NCBI RefSeq assembly: GCF_964340835.1
Contig: NZ_OZ204251.1
Origin: Bombilactobacillus bombi
GTDB taxonomy: Bacteria > Bacillota > Bacilli > Lactobacillales > Lactobacillaceae
DNA length: 64,000 nucleotides
Direction: 5' to 3' (one strand)
A program made the translations under genes and the position numbers. Position 1 is the stretch's first letter. Every line of letters starts with the position of its first letter. The notes below the pieces were generated by a model. It was not told where the DNA came from, did no database searches, and saw nothing but the letters and a program-made list of their open reading frames with translations. Of the stretch, positions 8,349 through 17,447 are shown piece by piece.

Positions 8349-9323
8349 TTAATGTCTTTTATATCTGTTATTGAATAACGGACTGACTGGTTCATTCTTA
8401 TAAATTCGCTTAATCGCGTCGCCAATTAAAGGTCCAACTGAAATTTCTACCATTTTTTCAATTTTTTTAGCAGCTGGTAATTGAATAGAGTCTGTTACAA
8501 TCACTTTTTTAATAGGAGATTGTTCAAGTCGTTCCATTGCTGGACCTGATAGAACTCCATGTGTACAACTAGCATAAACTTCTTTGGCTCCAGCATCCAT
8601 TAACGCCTGTGCTGCTAAAGTAATAGTTCCAGCTGTATCAATCATATCATCAATAATAATAGCACGTTTGTTCTTAACATCACCAATGATATTCATTACT
8701 TCAGAAACATTTGGCTTAGGCCGGCGCTTGTCGATAATTGCGATTGGAGCCTTTAAAAATTCTGCTAGCCGCCGAGCACGAACTACTCCACCATGATCTG
8801 GTGAAACTACCACAGCATCTTCATCTAAATGATTTTCTAGGAAATAATCAGCTAATAAAGGAGCCCCTAAAAGATGATCTACTGGAATATCGAAGAAACC
8901 TTGAATTTGAGCCGCATGCAAGTCTAAAGCTAAAATTCGATCGGCACCAGCTTTTTCTAACATATTGGCAACTAGTTTAGCTGTAATTGGCTCTCTGGAA
9001 CGTGCTTTGCGATCTTGACGAGCATAACCATAATAAGGCATAACTACATTAACAATTTGAGCTGATGCCCGTTTTAAGGCATCAATCATAATTAACAATT
9101 CCATTAAGTTGTCGTTCACTGGAGCTGAAGTAGATTGAATAATAAAAACTTCAGCGCCACGAATACTTTCTTCAATATTAATTTGAATTTCACCATCGCT
9201 AAAACGTTTAACAGACGACTTACCTAGAGGAACCCCCACTGCTTCAGAAATTTTTTGAGCCAAAGGTTTGTTAGAATTTAACGCAAAAAGCTTCATTTCA
9301 CATTCAGATTTATTTATCGACAT
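8349..9323 (-). CDS. prs: Ribose-phosphate pyrophosphokinase (PRPP synthetase)
   Basis: The enzyme (324 aa) makes PRPP from ribose 5-phosphate and ATP, feeding purine, pyrimidine, His and NAD synthesis. The flexible loop RFSDGEIQINIEES, the ATP/metal region YGYARQDRKARSREPITAKLVANML and the PRPP motif AIIIDDMIDTAGTI are all present. It is full length, with a few extra N-terminal residues (MSINKSECEM) before the conserved KLFALNSNKPLA. GAGAGAG lies just before the ATG, and AAGGAAAG lies further up. It is downstream of glmU, as in B. subtilis glmU-prs. Confidence 0.97.
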   Translation of the reverse strand: MSINKSECEMKLFALNSNKPLAQKISEAVGVPLGKSSVKRFSDGEIQINIEESIRGAEVFIIQSTSAPVNDNLMELLIMIDALKRASAQIVNVVMPYYGYARQDRKARSREPITAKLVANMLEKAGADRILALDLHAAQIQGFFDIPVDHLLGAPLLADYFLENHLDEDAVVVSPDHGGVVRARRLAEFLKAPIAIIDKRRPKPNVSEVMNIIGDVKNKRAIIIDDMIDTAGTITLAAQALMDAGAKEVYASCTHGVLSGPAMERLEQSPIKKVIVTDSIQLPAAKKIEKMVEISVGPLIGDAIKRIYKNEPVSPLFNNRYKRH

Positions 9324-9367
9324 TACTCTCTCAACTTTCCTTATTTAATTATTCAACTACAACAGAA

Positions 9368-10759
9368 TTATTGCCAATCAGGATCATCAGACAAAGGTAA
9401 TTTAGACCAATAATTATCTTTGTTTGTTTGTCGTGCACGAGCAATTGCCATTGCATGCTGCGGCACATCACCCGTCACTGTGGAACCAGCAGCCACAAAG
9501 GAATGGTCACTAATCTTCACAGGTCCCACGATATTAGCATTACTTCCTATAAATGCATGGTCGCCAACATCAGTGTGCCATTTTCTTTGACCATCATAAT
9601 TAACAAAGACTACACCACAACCAATATTAATATCACTGCCTAAAGTTGCATCACCTACATAACTCAAATGTCCCATTTTAGTACGTGCACCAAGAGTTGC
9701 ATTTTTGACTTCACAGAAATTGCCGATATGAACTTCTGGACCAATGTCAGATTGAGGACGTAAATGTGAATTCGGTCCAATATTACTATCATGCCGCATC
9801 ACAGACTTCTCAATTGTCGAACTCATTACGTGCACATTATCTTCTAAGATGGCAGCATCTAAACGAGACCCAGCACCAATATAGCAGTTATGCCCAATTT
9901 GGGTACCAGACTTAATTACTACCCCCGACTCAATCACTGTATCAGAACCAATTTGCACACCTTCATCAATAAAGGTATGCTCAGGATCAATTAAGCTGAC
10001 TCCATTTTGCATATGTTGACGATTAATACGTGCTTGCATTATTTTAGTAGCCTGTGCCAAAGCTACTCGATCATTAACGCCTAATGATTCTTCAAAATCA
10101 TCCATCAAGTAAGCACTAACGCGATCATGATTTTTTTGCATTAATTCAATCACATCAGGTAAATAATATTCTCCTTGTGCATTATCATTATTTACTTGAT
10201 GTAAGTAATGGAACAGCTTTTGATTATCAAAACAATAAACTCCAGTATTTATCTCCTGAACTAATTGTTCTTGAGCACTGGCGTCTTTTTGTTCCACAAT
10301 TTTCTTAACTTGACCTTGATCATCGCGAATGATCCGACCATAGCCAAAAGGATTTTGCGTTTTGGCGGTTAAAATAGTTGCCTGCGCTTGCTGCTGTTCA
10401 TGGTAGGCAAATAACTGCTCCAAAGTTGCAGCTGTAAAAAGCGGCGTATCCCCACTCATAATCAATGTCGTACCTGAGTGTTGACTTAAGAGTTTTTCGG
10501 TTTGCAAAACAGCATGCGCTGTGCCTAACTGTTCTGTCTGCTCAACGTATTTCGTCCGCGAGCCTAATAGGTCTTGAACAGCTTGAGCATGAGTAGCAAT
10601 TACCGTGATTATTTGAGCTGGATGCAGTTGTTCTACTTGCGTTAAAACATGATCTACCATTGCTTTGCCACAGACTGGATGCAAAACTTTATAGAGATGG
10701 GATTTCATCCGTGTTCCTTTTCCTGCAGCTAAAATTACGGTAAAACGATTTGCCATCAT
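9368..10759 (-). CDS. glmU: Bifunctional GlcNAc-1-P uridyltransferase / GlcN-1-P acetyltransferase
   Basis: GlmU (463 aa) acetylates glucosamine 1-phosphate and then couples it to UTP, giving UDP-GlcNAc for the wall; MurA, encoded at the left of this window, is the next user. The N-terminal pyrophosphorylase domain has LAAGKGTRMKS and MSGDTPLF. The C-terminal half is a left-handed beta-helix of hexapeptide repeats (IGSDTVIESGVVIKSGTQIG and onwards) ending in the acetyltransferase region GCGVVFVNYDG. Two adjacent ATGs follow GAAGGGAATTT; the first is used. Confidence 0.97.
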   Translation of the reverse strand: MMANRFTVILAAGKGTRMKSHLYKVLHPVCGKAMVDHVLTQVEQLHPAQIITVIATHAQAVQDLLGSRTKYVEQTEQLGTAHAVLQTEKLLSQHSGTTLIMSGDTPLFTAATLEQLFAYHEQQQAQATILTAKTQNPFGYGRIIRDDQGQVKKIVEQKDASAQEQLVQEINTGVYCFDNQKLFHYLHQVNNDNAQGEYYLPDVIELMQKNHDRVSAYLMDDFEESLGVNDRVALAQATKIMQARINRQHMQNGVSLIDPEHTFIDEGVQIGSDTVIESGVVIKSGTQIGHNCYIGAGSRLDAAILEDNVHVMSSTIEKSVMRHDSNIGPNSHLRPQSDIGPEVHIGNFCEVKNATLGARTKMGHLSYVGDATLGSDINIGCGVVFVNYDGQRKWHTDVGDHAFIGSNANIVGPVKISDHSFVAAGSTVTGDVPQHAMAIARARQTNKDNYWSKLPLSDDPDWQ

Positions 10760-10855
10760 AAATTCCCTTCAATCGTGATAATTTTCCATAGATATCATAC
10801 CTTAATCTGGAAGTTGGCTCAATATTTTGTTAAAAATGAAAAAACTGTGTCTTAC

Positions 10856-11698
10856 TTACCCATTAAAATGACTAAAATCAGTCACTTGTAAATAATTACC
10901 TAAGCCCACAGTTAATGCTGGTACTTTGGCATCTAAATGTTGAACATTTAGTAAGGTAGTTACGTTGGTATCCTTATTAGATTGTTGCGTGCTAGAGTCT
11001 ACTAAAACACTAATGCCGACTAATTCGCCTGCAAATTCTTGCACCAAATTCCGCATTCCACTAACAGTTCCGCCACCCTTCATAAAGTCATCCACTGCAA
11101 TAACTTTAGCTCCTTGTGGCAAGCTCCGCTTGGAAAGTTCCATTTTTTCTACTCTAGAAGAAGATCCCGATTCATAATTAACACTTAATGTAGGACCTTC
11201 AGTGACTTTAGATTCTCGACGCACAATCACATAAGGAATATTCAAGTAATAAGCCACACTTTGAGCAATAGGGATTCCTTTGGTTGCTACCGTCATAATT
11301 GCATCTGCTTTTTGACCAGCATAGCGCGTAGCAATTAGTAAACCAATTTTGCGAAGTAATGTGGCATCACCAATGATATCAGAAGAATATAAATATCCTC
11401 CGGGTAATATTCGTTGTGGATCAGAGAGCTTTTGCTGTAATTCTGTCAAATAATGGGTCGCAGTTTCTTGATTTAGTCCTGGTGTAAATATGACTCCGCC
11501 CCCAGCACCTGGCAAAGTTTCAATATAACCAATATTATTAACCAAAAAAGCATGCTTTAAAATTGTAATATCTTCACTGATAGAAGACTTGGCTGCATGA
11601 TATTTTTTGGCAAAAATTGGTAAAGGAATTAAACGATACGGTTGGTTTTCTAGATAATGTGTCATTCCGACTAACCGTTCACTTCTTCGTATTTTCAT
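10856..11698 (-). CDS. purR: Purine operon repressor / PRPP-sensing regulator
   Basis: PurR (280 aa) is the PRPP-responsive regulator of purine genes in Firmicutes. It has a winged-helix N-terminus (RRSERLVGMTHYLENQPYRL) joined to a type I phosphoribosyltransferase domain with the PRPP motif VIAVDDFMKGGGTVSGM; the PRT part binds effector rather than catalysing. A PurBox-like sequence lies in its own promoter, which suggests autoregulation. The B. subtilis order (ispE-purR-...-glmU-prs) is kept except that ispE is absent upstream, as expected for a bacterium that lacks the MEP route. Confidence 0.95.
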   Translation of the reverse strand: MKIRRSERLVGMTHYLENQPYRLIPLPIFAKKYHAAKSSISEDITILKHAFLVNNIGYIETLPGAGGGVIFTPGLNQETATHYLTELQQKLSDPQRILPGGYLYSSDIIGDATLLRKIGLLIATRYAGQKADAIMTVATKGIPIAQSVAYYLNIPYVIVRRESKVTEGPTLSVNYESGSSSRVEKMELSKRSLPQGAKVIAVDDFMKGGGTVSGMRNLVQEFAGELVGISVLVDSSTQQSNKDTNVTTLLNVQHLDAKVPALTVGLGNYLQVTDFSHFNG

Positions 11699-11731
11699 AA
11701 AATGTCCCTGCTTAATTTTCGATTTAGTTTT

Positions 11732-11755
11732 ATTATAACCGATAATCCGAACATT
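11732..11755 (-). promoter_or_regulatory. purR promoter with PurBox-like element
   Basis: A -10 TATAAT (minus strand, 11732-11737) lies upstream of purR. Between it and the presumed -35 region the plus strand reads TAATCCGAACATT (11743-11755), which fits the known PurBox consensus (A/W)WWWCCGAACWWT except at the first base. A weaker CCGA repeat lies alongside at 11739-11742. Autoregulation by PurR is inferred. Confidence 0.6.
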
Positions 11756-11783
11756 TTATCAATTATGAAGGAATTTTTGCACA

Positions 11784-11808
11784 AAAAAAGATTGCCGTAG
11801 CAATCTTA
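11784..11808 (-). terminator. veg terminator
   Basis: AAGATTGC and GCAATCTT pair across a 4-base loop and are followed by T residues on the minus strand. The hairpin overlaps the veg stop codon. Confidence 0.85.
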
Positions 11809-12039
11809 ATCAAAAGTCAACTCAATTGACTTTGTTAATAAATCAACATAACTATATGAAACCCGTTCAAAAGAATTTTCCGTCGGATCTAAGTCCACGA
11901 CAAAAACAGAATGAAATGTTTCGGCTAATTTCCCATGACGGCGGGTAACACGTTTGCGACCAGCTTGGGCCACAACAGTGATACCATCACCGATGTGGCC
12001 ATCTAAGTCGCGCTTAATTGAAGCAAATGATGCTGGCAT
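11806..12039 (-). CDS. veg: Veg family protein
   Basis: This 77-aa protein matches Veg (DUF1021): the IKRDLDGHIGDGITVVAQAGRKR start and the SVFVVDLDPTENSFERVSYSY-DLLT-ELTF core are nearly the B. subtilis sequence. Veg is a small SH3-like protein that stimulates biofilm matrix expression in B. subtilis; its role in lactobacilli is not known to me. AAGGGG lies 10 nt upstream of the ATG. Its place between rsmA and purR is the conserved one, and it has its own promoter and terminator. Confidence 0.93.
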   Translation of the reverse strand: MPASFASIKRDLDGHIGDGITVVAQAGRKRVTRRHGKLAETFHSVFVVDLDPTENSFERVSYSYVDLLTKSIELTFD

Positions 12040-12062
12040 AAACTCAACCCCTTCGCGGGGAT

Positions 12063-12091
12063 ATTATAACACAATAATTAATAAACTTCAA
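12063..12091 (-). promoter_or_regulatory. veg promoter
   Basis: TTGAAG (12086-12091) and TATAAT (12063-12068) are separated by 17 bp. Initiation near 12056 would leave a leader of less than 20 nt with the ribosome binding site at its beginning. Confidence 0.7.
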
Positions 12092-12124
12092 TCTAATGAG
12101 AAAATCTCATTTAAATAACTTTTA

Positions 12125-13015
12125 TTAAAGGGTAATTTGCTCTGCAACTAACTGTTGCAACTGTACAATTTGTTCTAAGCTCAGTTCTTCCGCTCGGATA
12201 TTCGTTGGATATTCTAATTGATCATAAATTAATTGTAATTGTTCTTTGTGCGTAGTTGTTTTACCAACGTATACCAATAAGTTATTCCAGAGCGTTTTGC
12301 GTTTTTGGCGAAAAATTGCTTGAACAAATTTCATCAAAGCAGCATAATCCGTTACTTTAACCGGTAAATCGGCTAATAAATCAAAACTAACCACTGCAGA
12401 ATCAACTTTAGGTTGGGGAACAAAAGCTTCATGTGACACAATTTGAGTGATTTCGACTGCACTCTTAGTTTGTACTGCCACGCTTAAAGCACCGTATTCT
12501 TTATGTCTGGGACGCGCACAAATTCGCTCGGCTACTTCTTTTTGCATCATTAAGACTAATTGTTTTAAAGGGACATCAGCTTGCAATATGCGTAATAAAA
12601 TTGGCGTCGTAATATAATACGGCAAATTGGCAACGACTTTAACTGAACTTTGTTGTAAATTATGTTCTACAAAGAATTTTGGCAGGTCAACTTTTAAAAT
12701 ATCTGCCTGCATAATAGTGATATTGGTCATTGCTGCCAAATTCTCTTGCAAAATAGGAATTAAATGCTGATCAATTTCCCAAGCATAAACATGCTTAGCT
12801 TCTTTAGCCAATTGCTGTGTTAGTCCCCCAATGCCAGGACCGATTTCTAAAATAATATCTTGAGGTTGAATCTGAGCACTAGCAACAATTTGATCAATCA
12901 CGTGGGGATCACGGAGAAAATTTTGGCCCAAAGATTTATGAGCTTGTATTTGATAACGATCTAAAATTGCCTGTGTCCGCACAGGATCTGCTATATCAAA
13001 CTTTTCAACTACCAT
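12125..13015 (-). CDS. rsmA: 16S rRNA dimethyladenosine transferase (KsgA/RsmA)
   Basis: The product (296 aa) dimethylates the two adjacent adenosines near the 3' end of 16S rRNA during small-subunit maturation. The SAM-binding motif LEIGPGIGGLTQQLA, the acidic residue in YAWEID, and the catalytic NLPYYITTPIL motif are present, and the C-terminal helical domain is complete. The start overlaps the 3' end of rnmV by about 11 bp, so the two are co-translated; this pairing is universal in Bacilli. Confidence 0.97.
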   Translation of the reverse strand: MVVEKFDIADPVRTQAILDRYQIQAHKSLGQNFLRDPHVIDQIVASAQIQPQDIILEIGPGIGGLTQQLAKEAKHVYAWEIDQHLIPILQENLAAMTNITIMQADILKVDLPKFFVEHNLQQSSVKVVANLPYYITTPILLRILQADVPLKQLVLMMQKEVAERICARPRHKEYGALSVAVQTKSAVEITQIVSHEAFVPQPKVDSAVVSFDLLADLPVKVTDYAALMKFVQAIFRQKRKTLWNNLLVYVGKTTTHKEQLQLIYDQLEYPTNIRAEELSLEQIVQLQQLVAEQITL

Positions 13016-13574
13016 ATAATTCCTCTTTTGCTTGTTTTACAGCAGCGCTTAACTGCGGTTTTGAAATAGCAAACATGGCCAATTTTCGAGGCAGCTGTTT
13101 AGCATTCGCATAGCCAATGTGCAGCAAATCGCCTACCAAAGAACGCAATTTTTGCGCATCAGCTCCTCCTAAAAGTCCTAGTTCAACTAATTCTTCTTTA
13201 CTAATCAAAGCCTTAATATGACTAGTGGGAGTATAGACTGTTTGCAGTGCTTGTTTAATAACAGATGCACTAGCGTGTTCTAGACCTAAGCTGCCATGTT
13301 GATTAGTTGGTACACTATCTTGACGCCGTAAAAAAGCTTGTTTAACTGTGGGGATAGCTGCAACAATTTTTTGGCGAATTTTTTGACCATTGAAATCAGG
13401 ATCAGTAATGACAATAACCCCCCGCGTTTGTTGAGCCTGCTTAATTAGCCTTAAAGTATCTTCATTAATGGCCGAACCGTTAGTTTCAATTGTATCAACA
13501 TCGCCTAAAACTTGACGTAAGCGAGCAGTATCAGAACGGCCTTCTACCACAATAACTTCTTTAATTTTTTTCAT
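13005..13574 (-). CDS. rnmV: Ribonuclease M5
   Basis: RNase M5 (189 aa) trims 5S rRNA precursors in Firmicutes. It starts with a Toprim domain: the Glu in VVEGRSDT and the acidic pair in VITDPDFNGQKIR are the metal site. The C-terminal part, which recognises the 5S-L18 complex, follows. Its start overlaps the tatD 3' end by 14 bp and its end overlaps rsmA, forming the tight metG-tatD-rnmV-rsmA operon. Confidence 0.96.
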   Translation of the reverse strand: MKKIKEVIVVEGRSDTARLRQVLGDVDTIETNGSAINEDTLRLIKQAQQTRGVIVITDPDFNGQKIRQKIVAAIPTVKQAFLRRQDSVPTNQHGSLGLEHASASVIKQALQTVYTPTSHIKALISKEELVELGLLGGADAQKLRSLVGDLLHIGYANAKQLPRKLAMFAISKPQLSAAVKQAKEELYGS

Positions 13575-14340
13575 TCAAACGATAAACCTCATGTGCGTTT
13601 TTCCAGGTATTAGCAGCTACTTGTTCCAAGGTTTCTTGTCGACATTGCGCAACCGCAGCCGCTACATAATGTGTAAATCCGGGCTCATTTTGTTCACCAC
13701 GATGTGGTTCTGGAGTTAAATAAGGAGCATCTGTTTCTACTAATAGTCGATTGGCTGGAGTATTTTGGGCGGCTGCTCGCACATCTGGAGCATTTTTAAA
13801 AGAAACTACCCCACTATAAGATATATAACAGCCCAAATCTAAGAATTTAGACAACCACGTTAATGGACCATTAAAACTGTGCATAATCACACCATAGTGT
13901 GGCTGATGAGCTTTTAAGACTGCATACGTATCAGCAAAAGCATCCCGCGTATGAATATTGACTGGAAGCTGGTATTGTTCAGCTAAATCTAATTGTCGAG
14001 CAAATAACTCTTTTTGCTGTGCTGGTTGCGGATTTTGCGGCCAATGATAATCTAACCCAATTTCACCAATCGCTATAACTTCATCTAACTGCAATTGTGC
14101 GATAAGTTCTTGTTCTGTTGTAAGATCATATTCATTGGCAAATTCCGGATGCCAGCCAATGACCGCATGCAATTGGGGATATTTTTGAGCTAATTCAATT
14201 GCGGTTTGGTTAAACAACTTATTCGAGCCAATGATTGCCATTTCTAAAACATCTAATGCTTGCGCCCGTTGTAAGTAATAATCAGTTTTACCCGCAAATG
14301 GTTCATCATTTAAATGCGTATGCGCATCAAATATTTTCAC
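13561..14340 (-). CDS. TatD family metal-dependent hydrolase
   Basis: The 259-aa protein is a TatD/YabD-type TIM-barrel nuclease. Metal ligands are visible: His-x-His in FDAHTHLND, Glu in AIGEIGLDYHW, His in VNIHTRDAF, His in GVIMHSFNG, and Asp in LLVETDAPYLTPEP. TatD proteins are 3'-5' exonucleases acting on DNA or RNA; the specific job of this paralogue is not known. It lies 21 bp after metG and overlaps rnmV, matching B. subtilis metS-yabD-rnmV. Confidence 0.93.
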   Translation of the reverse strand: MKIFDAHTHLNDEPFAGKTDYYLQRAQALDVLEMAIIGSNKLFNQTAIELAQKYPQLHAVIGWHPEFANEYDLTTEQELIAQLQLDEVIAIGEIGLDYHWPQNPQPAQQKELFARQLDLAEQYQLPVNIHTRDAFADTYAVLKAHQPHYGVIMHSFNGPLTWLSKFLDLGCYISYSGVVSFKNAPDVRAAAQNTPANRLLVETDAPYLTPEPHRGEQNEPGFTHYVAAAVAQCRQETLEQVAANTWKNAHEVYRLNEKN

Positions 14341-14361
14341 AGTTAACCTCGCTTAATTTTA

Positions 14362-16365
14362 TTATTCTACGCTAGAGCCATTCACTAAACTTTGTGGTAC
14401 TGTTACTAATTGTACTTGCCCATCATGCTCAGCTGATAATAACATGCCTTGACTCACCACACCCCGCATTTTCCGTGGTTTCAAATTAGTAATTGCGAGT
14501 ACCTTTTGCTTAATTAGCTTTTCCGGTTCTGGATAAAACTCGGCAATGCCAGAAATAATTTGCCGTGGCTGCGGACTACCATCATCTAATTTAAACTGCA
14601 ATAAACGATCAGCTCCAGCAACTTTTTGTACATCTAAAATCTCAACTACTTGAACTTTGATTTTATTAAAATCATCAATCGTAATTTCGGATTTTGCTAC
14701 GGCAGCTTTAGCAGCAGCCGATTTTGACGTTTTGAGACTGCCAGAAGCCTGCGCCTTTTGCTGTTGTTCAACCATCTTTTGTTTAATGTAAGCTACTTCC
14801 ACTTCCATATCCAAGCGAGGGAAAATCGGTGTTGGCTTAGCTACAACTTGAGTCTTGGGTAAATGACCAAATTCCACCGTCTTTAAATCAGCCATTGTCA
14901 TTCCCAATTGTTCTAAAATTTTAGCCGGTGCATGAGTCATAACAGGACTAATTAAAATTGCAATTATCCGCAAAGATTCCGCTAAATGTGCTAATACATT
15001 ACCCAAGCGTGTTATCTGCGTTGAATCTTTTGCTAATGCCCAAGGTTCGGTTTGATCAATATATTTATTGGTCCGGGCAATTAACTTCCACGTGGCATCT
15101 AAAGCCGTCGAGAATTCAAATTTATTCATAGCAGCATCGTAGTCACTTATAGTTTGTTGAACTACAGCTTCTAAGTCTTGGTCAACGTCAGTTTGGCCTA
15201 ATTGTAATGTGGGAATTGTCCCGTCAAAATATTTGTTAATCATTGCTACTGTCCGATTTAACAAATTACCCAAATCATTAGCCAAATCATAATTAATCCG
15301 CTCTACAAAATCTTCAGGTGTAAAGACCCCATCACTGCCAAAAGGAATTGCACGCATTAAATAGTAGCGTAAAGCATCTAAGCCATAACGTTCTACCAAC
15401 ATTTCTGGATAGACAACATTACCTTTGGACTTGCTCATTTTGCCATCTTTCATTAATAGCCAGCCGTGACCAAAAATATGTTTGGGCAATGGCAATCCTA
15501 AAGCCATTAAGATAATCGGCCAATAAATTGTATGAAAGCGCATGATTTCTTTGCCCACAAAATGCACATCTGCAGGCCAAAAACGTTCAAATAAACTTTG
15601 ATCAGAACTGCCATATCCCAAAGCTGTAATATAGTTCAATAAGGCATCCACCCAAACATAAACTACATGTTTAGGGTCACTGGGAATCGGAACTCCCCAA
15701 TTAAAGGTCGTCCGTGACATTGCCAAATCTTCTAAACCAGGTTTAATAAAGTTATTAATCATTTCATTTTTCCGTGTTTGCGGTTGAATGAAATCAGGAT
15801 GATCTTCATAATATTTTAATAATCGATCAGCATACTTGCTCATTTTAAAGAAATAAGATGGTTCTTTGACTAATTTAACTTCATGACCAGAAGGAGCTAA
15901 ACCTCCAATAACTTTTCCTTGCTCATCACGATATACTTGGGCTAATTGTGATTCGGTAAAATATTCTTCATCATCTACAGAATACCAGCCTGTATATTCT
16001 CCAAGATAAACGTCACCTTGATCAATTAATTTTTGAACAATTTTCTGAACTGCAGCTACATGTTCAGGATCTGTAGTTCGAATAAATTTGTCGTTGGAAA
16101 TTTCTAAAAATTTCCATAAATCCTTGATTTGAGCGGCCATTTTATCCACATAGGCCTGGGGGGAGAGATTTTGAGACTCCGCCTTTTGTTCAATTTTTAA
16201 ACCATGTTCATCTGTTCCTGTCAAAAAGAAAACATCAAAACCGCGCGAGCGCTTATAGCGGGCTAATGTATCAGCAGCCACAGTAGTATAAGAATTGCCG
16301 ATGGTTAATTTACCTGAAGGATAATAAATTGGTGTTGTAATATAAAAAGTTGGTTTTTCAGACAT
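14362..16365 (-). CDS. metG: Methionyl-tRNA synthetase
   Basis: MetRS (667 aa) charges tRNA-Met. The class I catalytic domain comes first, with KMSKSKGNVVYP in the middle, an alpha-helical anticodon domain after it, and a C-terminal EMAP-like tRNA-binding domain (about 560-667) for dimerisation. The insert that holds zinc in some MetRS has no Cys pairs here, so it is the zinc-free form. The HIGH box reads KLTIGNSYTT: the first His is replaced by Thr21. No T-box was found upstream. GGAAG lies 13-17 nt before the ATG. It heads the conserved metG-tatD-rnmV-rsmA cluster. Confidence 0.96.
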   Translation of the reverse strand: MSEKPTFYITTPIYYPSGKLTIGNSYTTVAADTLARYKRSRGFDVFFLTGTDEHGLKIEQKAESQNLSPQAYVDKMAAQIKDLWKFLEISNDKFIRTTDPEHVAAVQKIVQKLIDQGDVYLGEYTGWYSVDDEEYFTESQLAQVYRDEQGKVIGGLAPSGHEVKLVKEPSYFFKMSKYADRLLKYYEDHPDFIQPQTRKNEMINNFIKPGLEDLAMSRTTFNWGVPIPSDPKHVVYVWVDALLNYITALGYGSSDQSLFERFWPADVHFVGKEIMRFHTIYWPIILMALGLPLPKHIFGHGWLLMKDGKMSKSKGNVVYPEMLVERYGLDALRYYLMRAIPFGSDGVFTPEDFVERINYDLANDLGNLLNRTVAMINKYFDGTIPTLQLGQTDVDQDLEAVVQQTISDYDAAMNKFEFSTALDATWKLIARTNKYIDQTEPWALAKDSTQITRLGNVLAHLAESLRIIAILISPVMTHAPAKILEQLGMTMADLKTVEFGHLPKTQVVAKPTPIFPRLDMEVEVAYIKQKMVEQQQKAQASGSLKTSKSAAAKAAVAKSEITIDDFNKIKVQVVEILDVQKVAGADRLLQFKLDDGSPQPRQIISGIAEFYPEPEKLIKQKVLAITNLKPRKMRGVVSQGMLLSAEHDGQVQLVTVPQSLVNGSSVE

Positions 16366-16450
16366 AATTCACTGCTCACTTCCTTAATTATTGCTATAAA
16401 TTATAGCATTACCGATATAGACAAAAAAGACTTTATCTACCTAGTATACC

Positions 16451-16741
16451 TTACTTAGATGATGTAGACTGTTGGCGATAAAGATTAGCTTGATATTGTC
16501 GAGTGACAATTCGTAAATCTCGTAGTAAATCTTTTAAATATTCTCGATATTCTGGACGTTGTATTAAGTCTAATTGGGTGGCATCAGCTTCAATATCTTG
16601 TCCTCTAGTAGATAATAATTCACCTTGAATTTGTTTTTGTCGAACTGACTTTTGAGCCAAATCTAATTTTTTAACAAACAATTGGAGAATTTGTTGGTCC
16701 AAATTCATCATTTGAGCATCATAATCAATTAATTCAGCCAT
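16451..16741 (-). CDS. Small helical protein resembling chorismate mutase type II
   Basis: The 96-aa product is all helix. Its first part (LDQQILQLFVKKLDLAQKSVRQKQIQGE) looks like helix 1 of AroQ-type chorismate mutases (the x-ID-x-I/L-x-LL-x-x-R-x-x-L-A pattern), but key catalytic arginines and the downstream RE motif are not evident, so enzymatic activity is doubtful. It starts directly after the sirtuin stop codon, with GGAGG inside the end of that gene, which indicates translational coupling. I do not recognise a firm function. Confidence 0.6.
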   Translation of the reverse strand: MAELIDYDAQMMNLDQQILQLFVKKLDLAQKSVRQKQIQGELLSTRGQDIEADATQLDLIQRPEYREYLKDLLRDLRIVTRQYQANLYRQQSTSSK

Positions 16742-17434
16742 TTACACTTGTACCTCCTCAAAAACTTTAACCGCATCGTCCAATATCATTTCCCCATTAT
16801 TAGGCATTGATAATGGTGTTTTGTTAACAGCAATTAACTGTGCTTGAGGCTGGCGATACTGAATCAAGCCAGCAAAGGGATAAACTTGAAAGCTAGTTCC
16901 TACAACTACTATTAAATCGGCCTGCGCTACTGCCTGTAATGATTGTGAAACATGATTTTCATTGATGTTCTCACCGTAAAGTACAATAGAACTGCGAATG
17001 ATGCCTCCACAATTTTGATGGCGATAATCTTGACGATATTCATGCCAATCTACTGCTTGTCCACATTTAGTACAATAAGTATCATATAAAGTTCCATGAA
17101 ATTCAATTAAGTTTTGACAACCAGCCTTGCGATCTAAGCCATCAACATTTTGGGTGATGACACAACCCTTTTGATTGGCAATTTGGGCCATTTTTTGATG
17201 AATAATGTTGGGTTGAGCTTCTGGAAAATAAAGATTTTCTTGAACAAAATGCCAGTAATCTGCTGGATGTTGAATAAAATTATCATGGCTTAACATATAT
17301 TCCGCATTATGTTTACCAGCATAAACGCCCGTTTCAGAACGATAATCAGGAATTCCTGAGGCTGTTGACACTCCTGCTCCTGTCATGAACACCACATACT
17401 GTGCTTGCTGTAATGATTGATTCAAATCTTTCAC
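16742..17434 (-). CDS. Sir2 family NAD-dependent protein deacylase
   Basis: This 230-aa sirtuin shows the NAD motif TGAGVSTASGIPDYRS, the QNVDGLDRKAG loop, the catalytic His in IEFHGT and the C-terminal VVGTSFQVYPFAGL. The zinc site is CTKCG followed by RHQNCGG, where a His stands at the usual third Cys position, giving a possible CCHC site. Sirtuins remove acetyl or other acyl groups from lysines using NAD. It is flanked by the chorismate-mutase-like gene (abutting) and by the HELRH protein 13 bp upstream; all three may be one operon. Confidence 0.93.
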   Translation of the reverse strand: MKDLNQSLQQAQYVVFMTGAGVSTASGIPDYRSETGVYAGKHNAEYMLSHDNFIQHPADYWHFVQENLYFPEAQPNIIHQKMAQIANQKGCVITQNVDGLDRKAGCQNLIEFHGTLYDTYCTKCGQAVDWHEYRQDYRHQNCGGIIRSSIVLYGENINENHVSQSLQAVAQADLIVVVGTSFQVYPFAGLIQYRQPQAQLIAVNKTPLSMPNNGEMILDDAVKVFEEVQV

Positions 17435-17447
17435 TATAACTACCCCC

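Noticed and set aside
12048..12060. CCCC-GCGAA-GGGG hairpin that would hide the veg ribosome binding site
   Set aside because: The predicted transcription start lies near 12056, inside the hairpin, so the 5' arm would not be in the RNA.
16391..16410. Palindrome GCTATAATTTATAGC upstream of metG as an operator
   Set aside because: It is just a symmetrical surrounding of a TATAAT -10 box in AT-rich DNA and has no T-run or partner site.
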